From NCBI GenBank assembly GCA_950295325.1, contig OX485804.1, positions 61,472,533-61,536,532 on the forward strand: a stretch of DNA of 64,000 nt, written 5' to 3'. The DNA is from Polytrichum commune (lineage: Eukaryota; Streptophyta; Polytrichopsida; Polytrichales; Polytrichaceae). The notes under the pieces were generated by a model. It saw only the letters and a list, made by a program, of their open reading frames with translations, was not told where the DNA came from and did no database searches. Within the stretch, counting starts at the first letter, position 1. Every line of letters begins with the position of its first letter. Of the stretch, positions 1 to 11,442 are shown piece after piece. The position numbers and the translations under genes were made by a program.

Positions 1-494
1 ATAAAATAGCAATCTCTGAGGAAACTTTGTGAACTTACGATTAAGCATGATCATTGTGAAGATAGCATCTCAAAGCACACAATCACATGACTTGGAAGTT
101 GCATGTTGAGACACCCAAAATAAATGATCTTTGTCAAGACTCTATTGAAGGCTCTGACGCACATGTATTCATGCCAACTATTATCAGCACTTATCTAGTG
201 AAAGATTTGAGATATCATGAATCATGAAGACTATGATGCAATCACACTTGGCATCCCTTAGAAGCTACGCCATAAAAAGCCACTTTTTGGATACTGAAGC
301 TCAGTCTACACATTACCATATGGGATTCACAGTATTATCTCTTTAATAAATATAAATTTCACACCAGGCTGCATTTGAACCTTAGAACACTTTCGCCAGA
401 GATGAATGGAAACGTTTATGTTGTTGATCAAAAGAATGTTTTAAATAAGAATTGTACAAGAATTCTGGTACAAAGGTGATCATATTTACAGAAC
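1..494. other. 3' flank of the PAF-acetylhydrolase gene
   Basis: This is ordinary AT-rich sequence beyond the stop codon of the minus-strand esterase gene, so it should contain that gene's 3' UTR. I see no second gene, repeat or clear polyadenylation cluster. The open frames here on both strands are short, and the one at the right edge is the out-of-frame shadow of the last esterase exon. Confidence 0.5.
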
Positions 495-3400
495 CTAGCT
501 CGTCATGTATTGACCAGGTATTTTGCCCACAACAAGATGGTCGCCATCTTCCTTCACAACATCTACTGTGTATGGTGCTCCCGTCCCTGCACAAGAGGCA
601 ATCACACGTGTCATTCAGGCAACAGTTTAATCTAAATCCACGTGTCTGAATGAATTATGACAATATCAGTAGCATCCACTAAGATACAATAAGCTCACAG
701 CATGCAGTGAGACTGCCTGAGCAATCATTCCTTTGTAACAAGGCATTACATGCATCAGTCTGGATACAGTGAAACATGGACATTTGCAAGTAACTAATTC
801 AAACTCCCACAGATTATTCTACAAACCTAAGTTTGTAGCTTTCAAGTAAAAATGTGATTTTGCCACCTCCATCATTGATGGCAGTGGTGTGAACAGTACC
901 CACGAACTTCTTCAAATTTGAACACAAGTGCACATGCACATCTGAAAAACGTGTCAAACTATCCCAAGCACATAGTGCTTCTTGCATAACCTGAAAAAAT
1001 GATGACTGGCAGTCCTGGCATCACTGCTTGAGTTGTAGATTTGATTGTGGGACCTTCCTACCAATTGAATTTGCTATTATCAATGTACCCAATCAAGACA
1101 GCTTTTTGGTTTAATAAAATTGATGACTAAACTCCACCCAGGTCATAAAATGGCGAGCATCCAAAAATAGAACAAAAATGTTAGTCGCTGTAAATTGAAG
1201 TGCTACACAACACCAACCTGGAGGTAGCAAATTCTTATACAAGAAGTCAAGGACCGCTCTACTGTTGATGTCTTTTGCATGACTCACATCCAGTCCACCA
1301 GCCATCCTGCAATAATACATACTTGGTCAAATAATGATTACAGAAAACCTAAAAGTGGAGCCATAAGAATTGAAAGCCCACTGCAACTTTGCTGCCTCCA
1401 TATCCTTCATAGTACTTCCACTTAAATCATCAGATAATCATACAAACAACTTCAAGCATATCCTATTCTGCACTGAGCACTTTCTACACAAATCCTAAAA
1501 CCATCTTCTAAGCTGGACATACAACAGTCACCAAAAGCCTGACTATGAAGGGATAGCATTAATTTTTTCCTGGAGTTGCATACCCTGCTTTCTTGAGAAT
1601 GCTTGCAAAGAGCAATGGGAAGTCGGATTGATCCATGTGAGATGTGCCCTACCATCAAAACACATCAGCCAATAAGTATCACAGCTTATACACCAAAAAA
1701 AGAACTACTTTGTGGCTCCAATTTTGAGGTGATACAAAACAAAAAAAACTTCATGGTACTGCACATGAATGTTCTAAAACCTGAAGATTACTTTTATAGT
1801 AAGAAGCTCTGTAACTGGTGCATATCCATTCCTGTCGACCTTCGATCTTACAGCCAGAAACCTATTCCGGCACTCTCGCAAAGAACTCCAGTCAAACTTC
1901 TCTGTATTCAGTAGCAATACAGGGACATTGCCAGCCACGCTCCTGTAGTCGGTCTACACATCCACCAGATTATTAAGATATTCTGAATATCTGCCCTAAA
2001 TGAGTATCAGGAAGAGCAAACAAGTAGCAAATGTGTTTATGAATTTGCATAGTGATTACAGTTCGATCAACTAGCAACTAGCACCACACTTATGAACTCC
2101 AATTACGAAGGGTATTCATGTCCAATCCAGATAGAGCAGATCCTATATATTCAAGTTTGTAACATGTCCTTGGAAATCTCAGATGTGGGATATACATAAA
2201 TGTGCATAATACCAGTGCCATTCTATAACTATAATATAGAAATCTGAGTCAACATCCAAATAAGGGTTTCTGAGTTGGGTATGATAAGTAAAGATATGTT
2301 AAACTTCTTGATGTCAAAGCAAGAGACCCCACCTCTTCCACAGGTGCCCACCACACATCTTCAGCTACACAACACTTGAACCTTTTATCAACACCGCATA
2401 CAGCAATAGCTGTGGCTGCTCCAAAAGAGTGCCCATGCATTGCTAGGAGGCTCAGATTCAGGCGCCCTTGAAAGAACTTTTCATCAAGTGCAGCCCTCCC
2501 TTTCAAAACATTGGAACCTTGAGGGAGCAATCCCTGATCCAAAGCCTCAAGAACCTCCACAGCTTTCTGTACTTCTTCAACCCTCTGCACAGATAAAACA
2601 TAGCAGTAAGTTGCCTTGTCTCCTACTTAAGTATCTGAAATACCCCCAGAATAAATATTCAATAATCTCATCACATGCACCCTTGCAAACAGGTAACTGA
2701 AGAAAGACTTTTCCCAGCACATCACGAAAGGCAGAAAGTCTAAGGGGGCACCAAAAATATGGACCACTGACAAGACATCCCAAATTCATTCCTACCTGTC
2801 TGAGTTGCTTTGTCCTGTCAGCCATGGGAACATCATCAAAAGGGACATTAGCATACGCATGCTCAACCCATCTCCGCCTGCCTTTATGATCATGATATTG
2901 AGCAATAACGGCCGATCCATCTAAATGCTCCACGGCTACAACAACTGTCATAAAGGAGTACGCACCCTCAGAAATGCTTATCAAGGCTCAGCACAAAAGG
3001 CCACAGCACCATTGCCTGCCGGCTCAAGAACCTTGAGATTAAGATATCCAAGACCCAATGTCATGTAGTAATGAATGACAGCTATACCAGAAACTTGTTG
3101 CCACAGGATCTAAATCAGGATTGTCACAATAAACGTGGCATGGCATATTTTACGTTGCGTGTAATGGCACAGGTAGGTATCCCACTTACATGTGGATCAT
3201 TTTGTCTTGTAAAACTACAGTGTCCGATAGACACAAGAAAGGGAGAACACAGACACAAGCTTTCAGAAACACTCACCGTAACCGTGAGAGGCAATATCAA
3301 TACAGGTTGCAGTATATGTTGTCCGGCAAGCCCACATGCCATGTGAGAAAATAACCACTGGAAGGCGCCCTTCATCTGCTTTACTTTCTGGGACCAATAG

Positions 3401-4855
3401 TGGTTGCTTCACAGATGCTTGTGTTGGCACAAAAGGGTAGAAGAAGGGATATACCATATCTGCACGATTCAGATGCATCCAACATTCAGTGCCACATGGA
3501 GTGCTATGGTTCCACACATGGAATCTTCTCCTCCACCATTTACAGCAACATAGAACCCAACGATTAAAGGGTCATTTACACTAGAGGTGGATTGTAATTG
3601 TGGTTGTGGTGGTGGTGGTGGTGGTGGCGGCGGCTCCAGTTTACTTTCTTTGGTTCTAATTCCATGGAAAAGGCCTGATAAATGTAAGCCACAACCACCC
3701 TCTACCCCCATCAACCCCCACTACTCTACTCTGCGTGGTTAACCACCCTTAGGGTGCTTGTACATTTGTAAATGTGGCGCCATTAGACAGCTTCAAGGCC
3801 AATGTGAGTGGAAAAACCTGGGGTGGCAGCCACTTTCACACTACACTCCAAGACCAACAAGAAAAATCATCACTTCAAATTTCTTCTCGAGTCCAAGACC
3901 TAAACAAATGATAGATTGCGATTTGGAAGACCGACCCACCACCAACCACAGCACAAGGATTCGCACACTACAAGTATGAATGAAAAAAATCGTAGTCGTG
4001 GATATTGTGGTGTTTAGCCACAACCACAAGCACCTCCGTAGTGTAAACGACCCTTAAGAGAGATAATAGGAACGAGGGATGTCGATTGACAATGGCCAGT
4101 GTGTAGTATTCAGAAAAAGGGGCAACAGTTAAAACAGCTGTATGCGCTCACTCGGGTACCTATCTATCTTTGCAAAGATTGACCAGAAGGCCTGGAAAGA
4201 CCTCTTTGAATCTCACATTAAAATAAGGCAAAAAAAATCTCTGGATATATGATAATTTCTTCAGCATCTCATCAGGCTCACCTGATGTCACAGGAACACT
4301 TGGAACTCAGGGAAGGAGAAATGGAATCTGCCACTTTCTTAGATTCACAATTGACATCACTAATTCCAGCTGCAAGGGCAACTTAACAGCCGTATGCTTT
4401 CCCCCCATCAATTTGGATATTACTTGTAACTCGGAAAGGCTTCCCCTGAGAGAAGAAAAGAAAAGATACGATAAGAGGGATAGTGAGCTGTAGCCAAGAG
4501 ACTTACAAGTTAACATCCAGACAAAGGAACGTCGAAGTTGGCTCTTGGGAAGGATAGCTCGAGAGAGGAACCCCCACATGTAATTCAAATTAGGCACCCA
4601 GCTTCGAACCTTTCTGTCCAAGAGCGACTTTCCACTCTTGGACGCCGTGGGATAAAATATACGCATGATCGGAGCTCCCTCCGCACTTGCCACCTTTCCC
4701 GCCTCCGTATTAGCATTCCCATTCGCATTCCCGTTCCCATTTCCACTTCCACTTCCATTCTGCGGCTGCCCCTGCCCACCGGTTGCTTGTGTCCTTCGAA
4801 GCTCAAACTCTGCAAACGAGACTTCGAATGGGCCCAGAGGCTTCGGCAGCCCCAT
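495..4855 (-). CDS. PAF-acetylhydrolase-family serine esterase (phospholipase A2 group VII/VIII-like), 8 exons
   Basis: Family members hydrolyse the acetyl or short oxidised acyl chain at sn-2 of phospholipids. I read eight exons: 4507-4855, 3277-3459, 2796-2944, 2328-2584, 1792-1942, 1584-1648, 1218-1306 and 495-586. Phases join without a break to give about 444 residues, the usual family size. Exon 1 (start MGLPKPLGPFEVSF) carries the FYP motif and a Gly/Asn-rich insert. Exon 2 has the PVVIFSHG oxyanion-loop strand. Exon 3 continues as VVVAVEHLDGSA. Exon 4 holds the nucleophile elbow GHSFGAATA and then CCVAEDVWWAP, where the Asp is the likely triad acid. Exon 5 has the VLLLNTEKF strand, and exon 6 the catalytic-His stretch GTSHMDQSDF. 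Exon 7 is AGGLDVSHAKDINSRAVLDF. The ATG at 4855 is used because the in-frame opening upstream is only a TTG. No signal peptide is evident, so it is probably cytosolic. The exon 4 donor (GTCTCT, 2327) is weak; the other junctions are good. A MITE sits in intron 1. The family is established by motifs; substrate in this plant is inference. Confidence 0.9.
3568..4054. mobile_element. Tourist-like MITE (487 bp) in intron 1 of the PAF-AH gene
   Basis: Terminal inverted repeats AGGGTCATTTACACTA (left) and TAGTGTAAACGACCCT (right) are flanked by direct TAA at 3565-3567 and 4055-4057, the 3-bp TWA target duplication of PIF/Harbinger-type elements. The repeats extend inward through a GGTTGTGG-rich segment that pairs with its complement near the right end; the left copy contains a (GGT)n run. 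There is no coding capacity, so it is non-autonomous. It lies wholly inside the intron spanning 3460-4506 and does not touch either splice site. Confidence 0.8.
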
Positions 4856-5600
4856 CTCACAAACTGACAATCACACCTTGATGATGCTCTCACAATTCCA
4901 CGAGCCCTAGCAATTGCTACAATTAATTCACCGAACTCTGAACTGACTCGCCCAATGTGGCCAAATAGAGCCCATACACGGGCTTATAGTATTATTAGTA
5001 CATGTGATGCTGGGAATGCAGCAGCCAATGCAGCTTCCGCAGCTTGAGACACTCCCGAGTCCCGATGACAACCCCGCAGTAATTTAGCCGAGATGATATG
5101 TCATTTTTTTGGGTGATGAGGGAGGCAGGGAGCCACCGAAACGAATGCACGCGGCCACGAAAGCGCCGACCAGAGAGCTTTTCTTGGTCTCCTATTTGAC
5201 GATTTCACATCGGACAGATTGGCATGTATTCCACCACTGAACCCCTTCACACTGCCTGCCCTCCTCATTTGCTGCTTTCCCAGCTTTTGCGCACAACCGC
5301 TTTCACACTCTAGCAGCCAGACACGCATGCTTCTTCGCCGTGAAACAAATTTCGCAGAACATTCTTCAGTTACAGCAGCTCGGTGAGGCTAGCACCACTA
5401 CTGTGACCATTGATCCTAGAGTCTACCTTAAAAGTTGTCCTCTGAATCTATGATGGGGAGGGTGACCGAGGTTACAATAGCAAAGTGATTGAGCTTAAAT
5501 TAGCAAGGTGACCGGGCATCTAGAACCCATGGCCCATGTACAACATTAGTACGGGCCCATGTCGTCATGGCCCTTTGCAATCCGTATAGGCTAGGGTTAC
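4856..5600. promoter_or_regulatory. Upstream region of the PAF-AH gene
   Basis: This is the 5' side of the minus-strand esterase gene, so its promoter and 5' UTR must be here. The part next to the ATG is moderately GC-rich with CpG retained (about 5040-5330). I do not see a convincing TATA box at the right distance. The open frames in this stretch are short and show no family similarity that I recognise. Confidence 0.3.
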
Positions 5601-5935
5601 AGCTCCTGCCATTTGGGCAGGCCCCAGTCGACTAATACAGTAACCGCACCCAAGGGGTCCAGCCAAGGCCCAGCTAGTCCGGCCAGTGCGCCCCCCCCCC
5701 CCCCCCTCCTTCTCGGAGTTGGTGACTATCATCCGAGGCACTAGAAACAACGTCCAAAAGGGTCATGGTTGGCTGGATGCAGGGCTCCCACTCTGCATCC
5801 AGCCAGTTGGGGCCCTTTTGGACATTGTCCTTAGTGCCTCATATGGTAGCTAGGCACCAACACCCGTTGGGGGGGGGGGGCACCGGCCGAGTTGGCTGGA
5901 CCCCCGGTGTGGCTAGCATATGAGTCATGACTCCA
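5600..5935. repeat. Foldback hairpin centred near 5789
   Basis: A strong inverted repeat: GCACTAGAAACAACGTCCAA at about 5738 pairs with the stretch ending TTGTCCTTAGTGCC at about 5840, and GGCTGGATGCAG pairs with CTGCATCCAGCC around a 13-base loop. Pairing continues weakly outward: the poly-C run at 5692-5707 mirrors the poly-G run at 5869-5880, and GGGGTCCAGCCAAGG mirrors the later GTTGGCTGGACCCCC. This is a non-coding foldback or MITE. It abuts the much larger palindrome that follows. Confidence 0.6.
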
Positions 5936-7080
5936 TCATGGGGGGACCCATGATCCAGCAGCCCCACCAAAATAATAATAATAATAATAATAATTTAAAA
6001 AAATCCCGACCAACAATTGTTGCTCGACCTGTCCGATTTCAAAAAGCATCGCCCTTGCATTCTTGAATGTTGCTTGTCCACAATCCCATATTGAGTGCAC
6101 TTTACTTTGAAGGCCCAAAATCCAACATATACGTTCACTTCCCCTTAGTAATAAAGCAATTGATTGGGATTTCATTCCCAAAGTGAAACCAAAAACATGT
6201 AAATGAATGTCAATAAAGCTTGTAATAAACTTGAAAGTAAAAAATATTACAAGATCCTCATTAGCATTGAGATTATAATGTGCGTGACTTACCATTTGAA
6301 AGGGACTTTGTGATTCTAAAGTGAAACTTATAGTTAGTTTGTTTAGTTTATAACAATTTAGTTAATGCCTTCTACTTTCATAAATACTCATATTTGAACT
6401 AATTAAGTGTGATTGAATGTAATAAATCATTTTTAATTCAAGTAAGCACATTTTAGATATAATTAGGCTCAATTACGTTGGTAAGCATTATTTTTATTTT
6501 ATTATATTTAATTAGGCTTGATACACTTAATTACACTTATTCAGCTTAATTAGCTGAAAATGTATGAATACTTGTGAAAGTGAAAGGCGCTAACTAAATT
6601 ATTATAAATAAATAAATAAAACTAAAAACAGCACACTAATATAAGTTTCATTTTAGAATGACCAAAAGACCCTTTCAAATGGTAAGTCATATATATATAT
6701 TATAACATCAATGCTAATGAGGGTTTTGTAATATTTTTCACTTCTAAGTTCATTACATGCTTTATTGACATTCATTTGCATGCTTTGAGTTACACTGTGG
6801 AAATGAATTCCCAATCAATTGCTTATTTACTAAGGGGAAGTGAACATATATATTGAATTTTGGTCCTTCAAGGTGAAGTGCACTCAATATGGGATTTGTG
6901 GACAAGTGGCCTTTAAGAATGTGAGGGCAATTTTTTTTGGAATCAGGCGGGACATGCATGCAACAATTATCGGTCGGGATTCAAAATAAAATAAATTTTC
7001 CAAGGTTGCCCAGGGGTGCTTGATCGTGAACCCCGGCCCTAACACCCCCTTTTCCCCATGATGGGGTCATGACTCGGTTG
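5920..7080. repeat. Large imperfect palindrome (~1.16 kb) centred near 6500
   Basis: Left-arm landmarks recur as reverse complements at matching distances on the right. GAGTCATGACTCCATCATGG (5922) mirrors CCCCATGATGGGGTCATGAC (about 7055). ATCCCGACCAACAATTGTTG (6003) mirrors the CAACAATTATCGGTCGGGAT stretch (about 6960). The CAATCCCATATTGAGTGCACTT part mirrors AAGTGCACTCAATATGGG (6878). AGGGGAAGTGAAC pairs with GTTCACTTCCCCTTAG, and ACCATTTGAAAGGG with CCCTTTCAAATGG. The inner part, on either side of an AT-rich middle, also pairs. No coding sequence is visible. It is best read as a foldback transposable element or an inverted duplication of one. Confidence 0.75.
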
Positions 7081-7449
7081 GTCGGGGCCCACCCAACTGA
7101 CACGAACCCTAACCCTAGCCAACCTGAACATATGACATATCGCCCCTCCCCAACTTCTGGAACAGTGCAAAACCATTGTAGAATGGCAAGACGACTGGCT
7201 CACCACCACCACATTGCCCATTGTATATAGGTGTGCAAATAAATAGCGTGTTTTCAGTGCGATTACCCCAAAATGCCAAGTTTGGAGATTTGGGCAAAGG
7301 AATCAGCCCATTGGCCTTTCATGGAGTGGTCCAAGGTGTCTAGCTCCAGTGCACTCTGATTTAGGAAGGTGGCAGTGGAGGTTTGCTGGAAAACATGCAG
7401 TGGAGGCCCTCATACCTGAAATTCTCAGCACCTTGCCACTGCATGAATG

Positions 7450-7773
7450 TTAAACATCAACTTGTTTCTTCTCCAACTCAACCGGCTCATTTGTAAGTGG
7501 CCATGCGTTTGAGTCTGTGTCCAGGGAGATTTTTGGACATATCCGATCCATCCTGGTCTTTCCAAGTCCCAGTATGAGAGGAATGCGAAGTTGATAGGGC
7601 GTCGAAAGGTAGATAAAGTCGACATCATTGCCAGTGGCAATGCCAAAAATTTCGTTCAGGTTGAGAAACAAACTTACACTTGTAGTAACATCTTTGACAA
7701 TTTGTGGGGAGATTTTAGGTCCACATGGCTCCGTCAACACAAGAATCCGAGTGTTTTGTCTTTCTACAAGCAT
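7450..7773 (-). CDS. 107-aa open frame of unknown identity
   Basis: An ATG-to-TAA frame on the minus strand reads with fairly protein-like composition (for example IVKDVTTSVSLFLNLNEIFG and QLRIPLILGLGKTR). I do not recognise a family, signal peptide or membrane segment. There is no obvious splice extension or second exon. It lies in a repeat-rich interval after the 5.9-7.1 kb palindrome, so a fragment of a mobile element is as likely as a host gene. Only a homology search or transcript data could decide. Confidence 0.2.
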   Translation of the reverse strand: MLVERQNTRILVLTEPCGPKISPQIVKDVTTSVSLFLNLNEIFGIATGNDVDFIYLSTPYQLRIPLILGLGKTRMDRICPKISLDTDSNAWPLTNEPVELEKKQVDV

Positions 7774-7836
7774 TTTATAGTTCTCGCAATGCCCACTACT
7801 AGAACATCATTCCTCTCATGTGACCACTTCGGGTAA

Positions 7837-8949
7837 TATCAAATCTCCGTGGATTCAAACCTCAAATCTCCGGAGTTTGAAGCTTCCTAGCCTCTCAAAG
7901 CTCTGAGCATCCCAGTGGAGGTTTTCTTACTCACATTCTCAGTTCATTGTGGTGCATTCTTTTGTCACCAATGATCAACTCAATACTTTCAAGCAAGAAT
8001 CAAGTGGGCGACATCGCCCGGTTGTGGGTGGTAGTCGGAGTTGATTCACGGCAGGCGGCGTTGGCTTGCGGCTATTGATGCCGGGTTCTTCGACCTTGGA
8101 TGCAAGGACTGCGGTCACAAGGATGGGGGATGGAGTCACTTGCTTAGAGGAGATAGGCATTGACGCATTCACATAGCCTCCTATCTACATACGAGTGAGA
8201 GGCTTGAGAGAAGACAATTTCGAGGAAGTTTTCGGAGTGGCACGCGTAAAAGATGACATGATCGATGTAAATGAAGTGTATATAGTAGTATAGAAAGTGT
8301 TGACATGTGTTTTTCTCGTTTTTTCTTGGCTTTGCTCTTATCACAAGTTGTTGGTTTATTAATCAAATTGCCCTTACAGCCATCAAATGATGTACTGGAT
8401 GATGACATATAAAAAGCACAATATTAACGCACTTAAACAAACATGTTGCATTTTATGTTAGTTTTAGGTTATGAATTTGTTATGGATATGCCTATCTTAT
8501 GTGGTCTTATTGTGAAAATTTTCAACTACACATACAATTTGGGTGATTGGGTTAGATTGGAAATTGTCTGATCTAATTAGTAATTGTGAACCACAAAGAT
8601 AATCATTTCAATTCTCAGAAGAAAAGTTGCGATGCAGAAGTTGTGAGAAGTCAAAGTAAAATTTCTCATTTCTTTAAATGGTCACATAGGCCCTCCCAGT
8701 TGCGTTAACAAGTGAACCCATAATGATGTATACCTATATTGAGCAAGTGTTTTTTGCTATGTCTCTTTCTTAATTACAAGCCTTGGCACCTACCACCCAA
8801 ATATAAGTATCCAATTAACAAAAGAACTACTTCACCCTTTGTAGGGAGTAGATATTGCATTAATAACTTATAACCATCCAACAATAACTAATATCTGATA
8901 ACCGTGTCTATTGGGTATCACTTAAGAATATAATATCTTCAAGATGTAG
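7837..8949. other. Intergenic, no gene seen
   Basis: A mixed stretch with a somewhat GC-richer patch near 8000-8180 and AT-rich sequence after it. Open frames are short and overlap on opposite strands. I see no RNA gene, strong hairpin or repeat shared with the rest of the window. Confidence 0.4.
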
Positions 8950-9190
8950 GTTTTAAGGGTTTTTCTTTTCTGGCAATGAGTGAACACTAGGCCATTAGCT
9001 CATGTTGGTTGGGAGTGGGTGTAAATTCCATAGTATATAGTGTGAGTTCCATCTATGTGGAGCTCGTTTGAGTGGATGTAGTTGGAAAATGGCTTGGTAT
9101 TACTATGTGAATATGGGCAGGAAGTGTAGCTTCAACCAACAACCTATCCTTAAGCAATTGAGCTAAAATAGTGGTTTGTGCCGCTACCAA
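8950..9190 (-). mobile_element. Possible tRNA-derived SINE fragment
   Basis: On the minus strand, from about 9178 inward, the sequence TTTTAGCTCAATTGCTTAAG resembles a tRNA D-arm/A-box (TAGCTCAATTGGTTAAG type). It is followed about 20 bases later by TTGGTTGAAGCTAC, a poor B-box. No intact cloverleaf can be formed, so this is not a functional tRNA. The body downstream has no coding sequence. A decayed SINE fits, but evidence is limited to the A-box-like head. Confidence 0.25.
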
Positions 9191-9299
9191 TATTATTTAC
9201 TTTATTTTATTTTTAGTGTTGTTTTAATGACAGGTCTAGGGGTTTGTGGTGGGTTGTTTGTTTGCAAGAGACTCTGAGAGATTCAAAACTGGTTATAAG

Positions 9300-9836
9300 T
9301 TAATAGGTTAAGAATGATCACTAAGTTACGAAAACTAATTATAAAAGCTCCGAGAGCACAAATGAAGGATCACAACCACTGAGAACACAAACCAAAAACT
9401 CCCCAATACATAATGCAATAGGCACAAACAACTCTTACACAAACCAAAAGTCACGATCACGTTCTACAAGTTGAGAACAACAAAATGCACAAGCAAAAGT
9501 TACAACCACCAAGAACCTCAAGAGGATAGACAAAAGAGGAAGAGGTCTCACAAGGGCCCTTTATGAAGTCCCTTGTGTGGGTGGGTGAGATTGGAAGTGC
9601 TCATGGCTGGCCTTATTAAGACTTGATGTATATCAGTTGTAGGCTAGTAAACGTATGGATACAAAGTCAACAACGTATTAATCTGGATTTTAGTAATGAT
9701 AAAAATAAGAACCCTTAGACAGGGGGTTGTCTTACACCAAGTGATATTCACTCAATAGACTCCACTTCACAAAGATAAAAGTCCATTGCCTTGGGCTTCA
9801 AGATGAGAATACAAAGACGTTGCAAAACCCAATCAT
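9300..9836 (+). repeat. Dispersed repeat family R1, copy 1 (~535 bp)
   Basis: This stretch aligns along its length with 62950-63482 in the same orientation. Shared blocks include AGAACACAAACCAAAAACTC, GATAGACAAAAGAGGAAGAG, CTTATTAAGACTTGA, ATACAAAGTCAACAA, GTCTTACACCAAGTGATATT and GTCCATTGCCTTGGGCT. By eye the two copies are roughly three-quarters identical. I see no terminal inverted repeats or long open frame. A retroelement fragment (LTR, LINE or SINE body) is likely. Confidence 0.7.
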
Positions 9837-10544
9837 GTCTTTACTGTGCAGCGAGGCTGAATTCATAAGTTTCACAAAGATCTTGCCCATTGCCTACCTA
9901 TACTATGCGCCATCTGGACATTAAATGGTTTTCTAAAGAATGGATAATGCAGTCTAATATGTTGGAAACTCAAGATTATATTACTACAAAATCCAAACCA
10001 AGATACAGGAAAATGCTCACACCATTAATTTGGCAGCCATGACCTAATGAAGATGGATGCAGCTTTAGAACTTGTATGTCATATCTTCACCCATCTTCGA
10101 TTGAATGTGTCCAACTACATTGAGCATCAAGGTATTTGCTTTGCTTTTTGTATGTTCTGGCTTTGTGACCTTTATTCCAGGGCAAGTCAGAATCCCTGCC
10201 CCAAATCAACACAGCTTTGTTGATCTGAAAAGTATTACACTATGTATAGGCAATCACAAATTCACCCATAACAACCTACATAGATTTTGACTCTGCTGAA
10301 TTGAGGAATCATATCTATCATAATGCAAAAAAATTCCAGGAAAGGAAATGTCTTCTCATCAGGAGCTAAACTGCTTAAGTGGCAATAGTTGCACAATAAA
10401 TGTTGGTTTGAAATTTGATTTTTGCCCTCTCTTGTTAACCCTGATTCGTAGTTTAATATTAGCTGAACTATGAGTGTGGGGTTTGTCAATCATGATAATC
10501 ACTTGATGCTGGAGATGAATGCAAAGAGGCATGCAAATCAAGTT
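9837..10544. other. Intergenic downstream of the decayed coding remnant
   Basis: There is no clear gene. A minus-strand frame near 10262-10380 (reading APDEKTFPFLEFF) could be a further exon of the remnant that follows, but nothing ties it to a reading frame there. Otherwise this is AT-rich sequence without repeats that I can match elsewhere in the window. Confidence 0.3.
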
Positions 10545-11195
10545 CTATGAGGTCCATACTCCATACTTGAAGAACCAACAGCTCGACCTTTCTCTTGAAA
10601 ATATGTCTCCGGCTTTTACTAAGAACAGCTTTGCAATAACCTTGGACATCAAGAGGCTACAATTGAGCTGGTTTGTGGTTGCACTTCCCTTCAACCTCAA
10701 TCTCTTCAGCTTTCCACCTCTCTTTAGCTTCAAGATTTGCTACTGATTAGTTTCTAAATTGTTGTCCTCTTCGTTCTTCCAATTGTGCAATAAAAGCAGA
10801 TTTCAATGTCCTCTCCTTTTTCCAGGTTAAAGAATCCTCTGGAAGAAATTGCACTGGATACCATATCTTGTCACACCTGTCTCTCAGCAGTTCTAACACC
10901 CTCCACTAATGTTTCACCCACAGTATCTACAACCTAAAGATGTATCATGAGTGTGCAACCCATTTGTCCCAAATTAGTATGGGATAACACAAAGACAGGT
11001 TCTGATGCTACATCATTCAAAATATTGGTGCATTTTCAATGACATAAGAAAGCTCTCACTTTTGTCTTCAATTGTAGATTTGGGTTCAGTTTCTACATTT
11101 GAGACTTTCACCATGTATTTCAGAACTTCATGGGCAAAACTGTTCTGTTTTGCAGAGATTAGCCATCGTTCTGACTCTTAAATTACAAGATAATC
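10545..11195 (-). pseudogene. Coding-like remnant of an unrecognised gene, about three to four exons
   Basis: Several short minus-strand blocks read like protein with plausible splice sites. In order they are: SERWLISAKQNSFAHEVLKY (about 11190 downward, running on through a KSTIEDKSESF segment); VVDTVGETLVEGVRTAERQ, which follows a TTTAG acceptor and ends at a CAG|GTGTGA donor; CDKIWYPVQFLPEDSLTWKK, continuing through TLKSAFIAQLEERRGQQF; and ANLEAKERWKAEEIEVEG. The second and third blocks are offset by one base at their junction, and stops separate others. I infer either a decayed gene or one whose small introns I cannot place. It lies about 250 bp past the stop of the acyltransferase gene on the same strand. 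I do not recognise the family. Confidence 0.35.
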
Positions 11196-11442
11196 TCTTC
11201 GACACTTGGCTGAAATTGCTATGAAGCTTTTGCAGGGCCTTATAGACGATCAATTTGCCAACTTCCAGGGTTCATCTAATCTAACTCCTACGTTGGTGAG
11301 CAATCACTTCAGAAGCATTTGTGGCATATAACCACATGAAGGGTCTAATGTGTGACACAATACAAAGGGCCTCCGAGAAAAGCTGCTTGGGACCAAGCAG
11401 GACAAAATCCTGAAATGGTAGACATCTTCTGAAGGTAATTCA

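Noticed and set aside
4538-4910. Plus-strand and alternative minus-strand frames over the first PAF-AH exon
   Set aside because: They are shadows of the real exon, whose frame joins in phase to exon 2 and carries family motifs.
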